From contig DASUZD010000287.1 in the NCBI GenBank assembly GCA_036377055.1, positions 1 through 15,586 on the forward strand: 15,586 bases of DNA. Reading direction: 5' to 3'. The notes beneath the pieces were generated by a model that saw nothing but the letters and a program-made list of their open reading frames with translations, made no database searches and was not told the DNA's origin. This DNA comes from DASUZD01 sp036377055 (GTDB lineage Bacteria; Actinomycetota; Thermoleophilia; Gaiellales; Gaiellaceae). The position numbers were made by a program, and so were the translations under genes. Shown piece after piece: positions 14,595 through 15,586 of this stretch; position 1 is the first letter of the stretch, and every line of letters starts with the position of its first letter.

Positions 14595-15586
14595 ATCGTC
14601 ACCGGGCCGTCGCGGGCGAGGCGGGGGAACGACGTTACGCGCGCGGCCGGCGCGGCGGCACAAGGCGTGGCGCCCTTCACGACGCGCCGGTAGCGGTAGA
14701 GCGCACGGTGGACCGCGACGTAGCGGACGCCGAGGCCGCGCAGTCGCGCGAGGTCGTTGCGCGAGAAGCGCCCGCAGTTCACGCCCTGGAGCGACGCCAG
14801 CAGGTCGTACGCGACCCGCGGCGCCACCGTCGAGTAGCCCGCCGGCCGCCCGCGCCGCGCCTCGATGTCGTAGTACTGGTAGACGCTCCCGTAGTGGAGG
14901 TCGGGGAGGAAGACCGGGAGCTCGAGCAGGCGTCCCGGCGGCGCGTCTCGCAGCGCGGCGTAGGCCGCGTTCCCCTCGTCGGCGGCCGACGCGCCGTACA
15001 CGCGCACGTGCAGGTCGACGAGCAGCAGCGCGACCGCGAGCGCCGCGACGACCGCCCGCCACGGCGCGCGCGCGACCGCGAACGCCACGAGCGCCGCGAG
15101 GCAGAGGCACGCGATCGGTAGCAGCCGCTCGGGCACACGCGGGTAGCGGAACGCCGGCAGCGCGTGCCAGAGCCACGAGTACGTCGGTAGGTGCGTCCCC
15201 AGCGCGAGCAGGATCGGGACGACGGCGCCGAGGCCGAGCGCTGCGGCGAGCCCGCGCCGCGAGCGCGACCGGGCGAGCACGACGAGGCCGACCGCCGCGA
15301 GCACCGGCGTCGCCCAGCCGAGGAAGACGAAGCGCTCGGGATCCGCGCCTTTGTGGCGGTGCAGGAAGTCGCCCCACGAGGCCGAGTACTGCGCGACCGC
15401 CTGTAGCGACCGGCCGCCCGCGAGGTGCGACTTGTCGATCGTCGTCACCTTGACGAGCGCTCCCGCGGTGACCGCCGAGACGACGAGCGCGGCGACGGCG
15501 GCGAAGACGCGGCGGTCGCGCGCGCGCGCGAGGGCGTACGCGCACACGAACGGCACCGCCCCGAGCGCGAGGTGCACCTGGCCCGA
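14576..15586 (-). CDS. C-terminal part of a GT-C/YfhO-like multi-pass membrane protein (cut by window edge)
   Basis: The reading frame is open to the last base of the window, so the N-terminus lies outside; GTG 15577 is only an internal Val. About 336 residues are visible. Some six membrane helices occupy roughly the first 190, including a stretch just after FRYPRVPERLLP, a motif typical of the last helices of YfhO-like and related GT-C (lipid-linked sugar transferase) proteins. A soluble C-terminal domain of about 140 residues follows. It contains PPGRLLELPVFLP and GRPAGYSTVAP, which resemble the extracytoplasmic tail of such proteins. The likely role is transfer or modification of lipid-linked sugars outside the membrane, but the catalytic N-terminal loops are not visible. 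It converges on the GT4 gene with a 19-bp overlap, giving a plausible glycan locus. Family placement is tentative. Confidence 0.75.
   Translation of the reverse strand, partial: SGQVHLALGAVPFVCAYALARARDRRVFAAVAALVVSAVTAGALVKVTTIDKSHLAGGRSLQAVAQYSASWGDFLHRHKGADPERFVFLGWATPVLAAVGLVVLARSRSRRGLAAALGLGAVVPILLALGTHLPTYSWLWHALPAFRYPRVPERLLPIACLCLAALVAFAVARAPWRAVVAALAVALLLVDLHVRVYGASAADEGNAAYAALRDAPPGRLLELPVFLPDLHYGSVYQYYDIEARRGRPAGYSTVAPRVAYDLLASLQGVNCGRFSRNDLARLRGLGVRYVAVHRALYRYRRVVKGATPCAAAPAARVTSFPRLARDGPVTIYRLPP

Noticed and set aside
13655..15545. Long open frames on both strands across the GT4 and membrane protein genes (13655-15121 plus, 13980-15545 minus)
   Set aside because: Their translations are Arg/Ala-rich with no hydrophobic or catalytic pattern, while the overlapping frames carry an EX7E motif and membrane helices.
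1..15586. tRNA, rRNA, riboswitch, CRISPR array, insertion sequence or phage remnants
   Set aside because: I looked on both strands and saw no cloverleaf-like segments, spaced repeats, transposase motifs or terminal inverted repeats. Intergenic gaps are at most about 105 bp.

Overview
This is a very GC-rich, gene-dense 15.6 kb stretch of bacterial chromosome. About 73% G+C was counted by hand over 9721-9900. The GC level, the frequent GTG/TTG starts, start codons that sit directly behind a -10-like hexamer, and the protein families present (Eis-type acetyltransferase, DUF4328, PIG-L deacetylase, NarL-type regulator) suggest an actinobacterium. A Thermoleophilia-like lineage is a guess from general character; there is no marker gene to settle it. 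I saw no rRNA, tRNA, CRISPR, insertion sequence or phage gene, and no gene-free stretch above about 105 bases.

Layout from left to right. A secreted subtilisin-family protease (minus, 19-3405) is divergent from an enoyl-ACP reductase fabI (plus, 3445-4221), which is followed by a DUF998-like membrane protein (to 5008). That protein overlaps tail-to-tail an unrecognised six-helix membrane protein with a cysteine-rich tail (minus, 4987-6009), which lies in DNA of clearly lower GC. A divergent promoter region (6010-6113) then leads into a two-gene regulatory unit: a MarR-family repressor (6114-6611) and a NarL/FixJ response regulator without a visible kinase (6620-7225). This unit converges on a DUF4328 membrane protein (minus, 7222-7887), which follows a GT4 glycosyltransferase (minus, 7934-9013). 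The glycosyltransferase is divergent, over only 26 bp, from an Eis-like GNAT acetyltransferase (plus, 9040-10269). That gene converges on a 771-residue protein of unknown function (minus, 10275-12590) that seems to combine two GATase1/ThuA-like folds, a long helical part, a coiled coil and a C-terminal two-helix membrane hairpin. The right end is a glycan-type cluster: a PIG-L deacetylase and a GT4 glycosyltransferase in a tight operon (12659-14594), convergent and overlapping with the C-terminal part of a GT-C/YfhO-like membrane protein (minus, 14576 to the window edge).

There is no single recognisable pathway. The right end, and perhaps the GT/DUF4328 pair, point to surface glycan or glycolipid work. 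fabI belongs to fatty-acid synthesis. The marR promoter region, with a perfect 12-bp palindrome between its -35 and -10, is the clearest regulatory site. The 771-residue protein is the best candidate for undescribed biology. Several genes that begin transcription units carry a TANNNT hexamer 6-8 nt before the start codon and no Shine-Dalgarno sequence, so leaderless mRNAs are probably common here.
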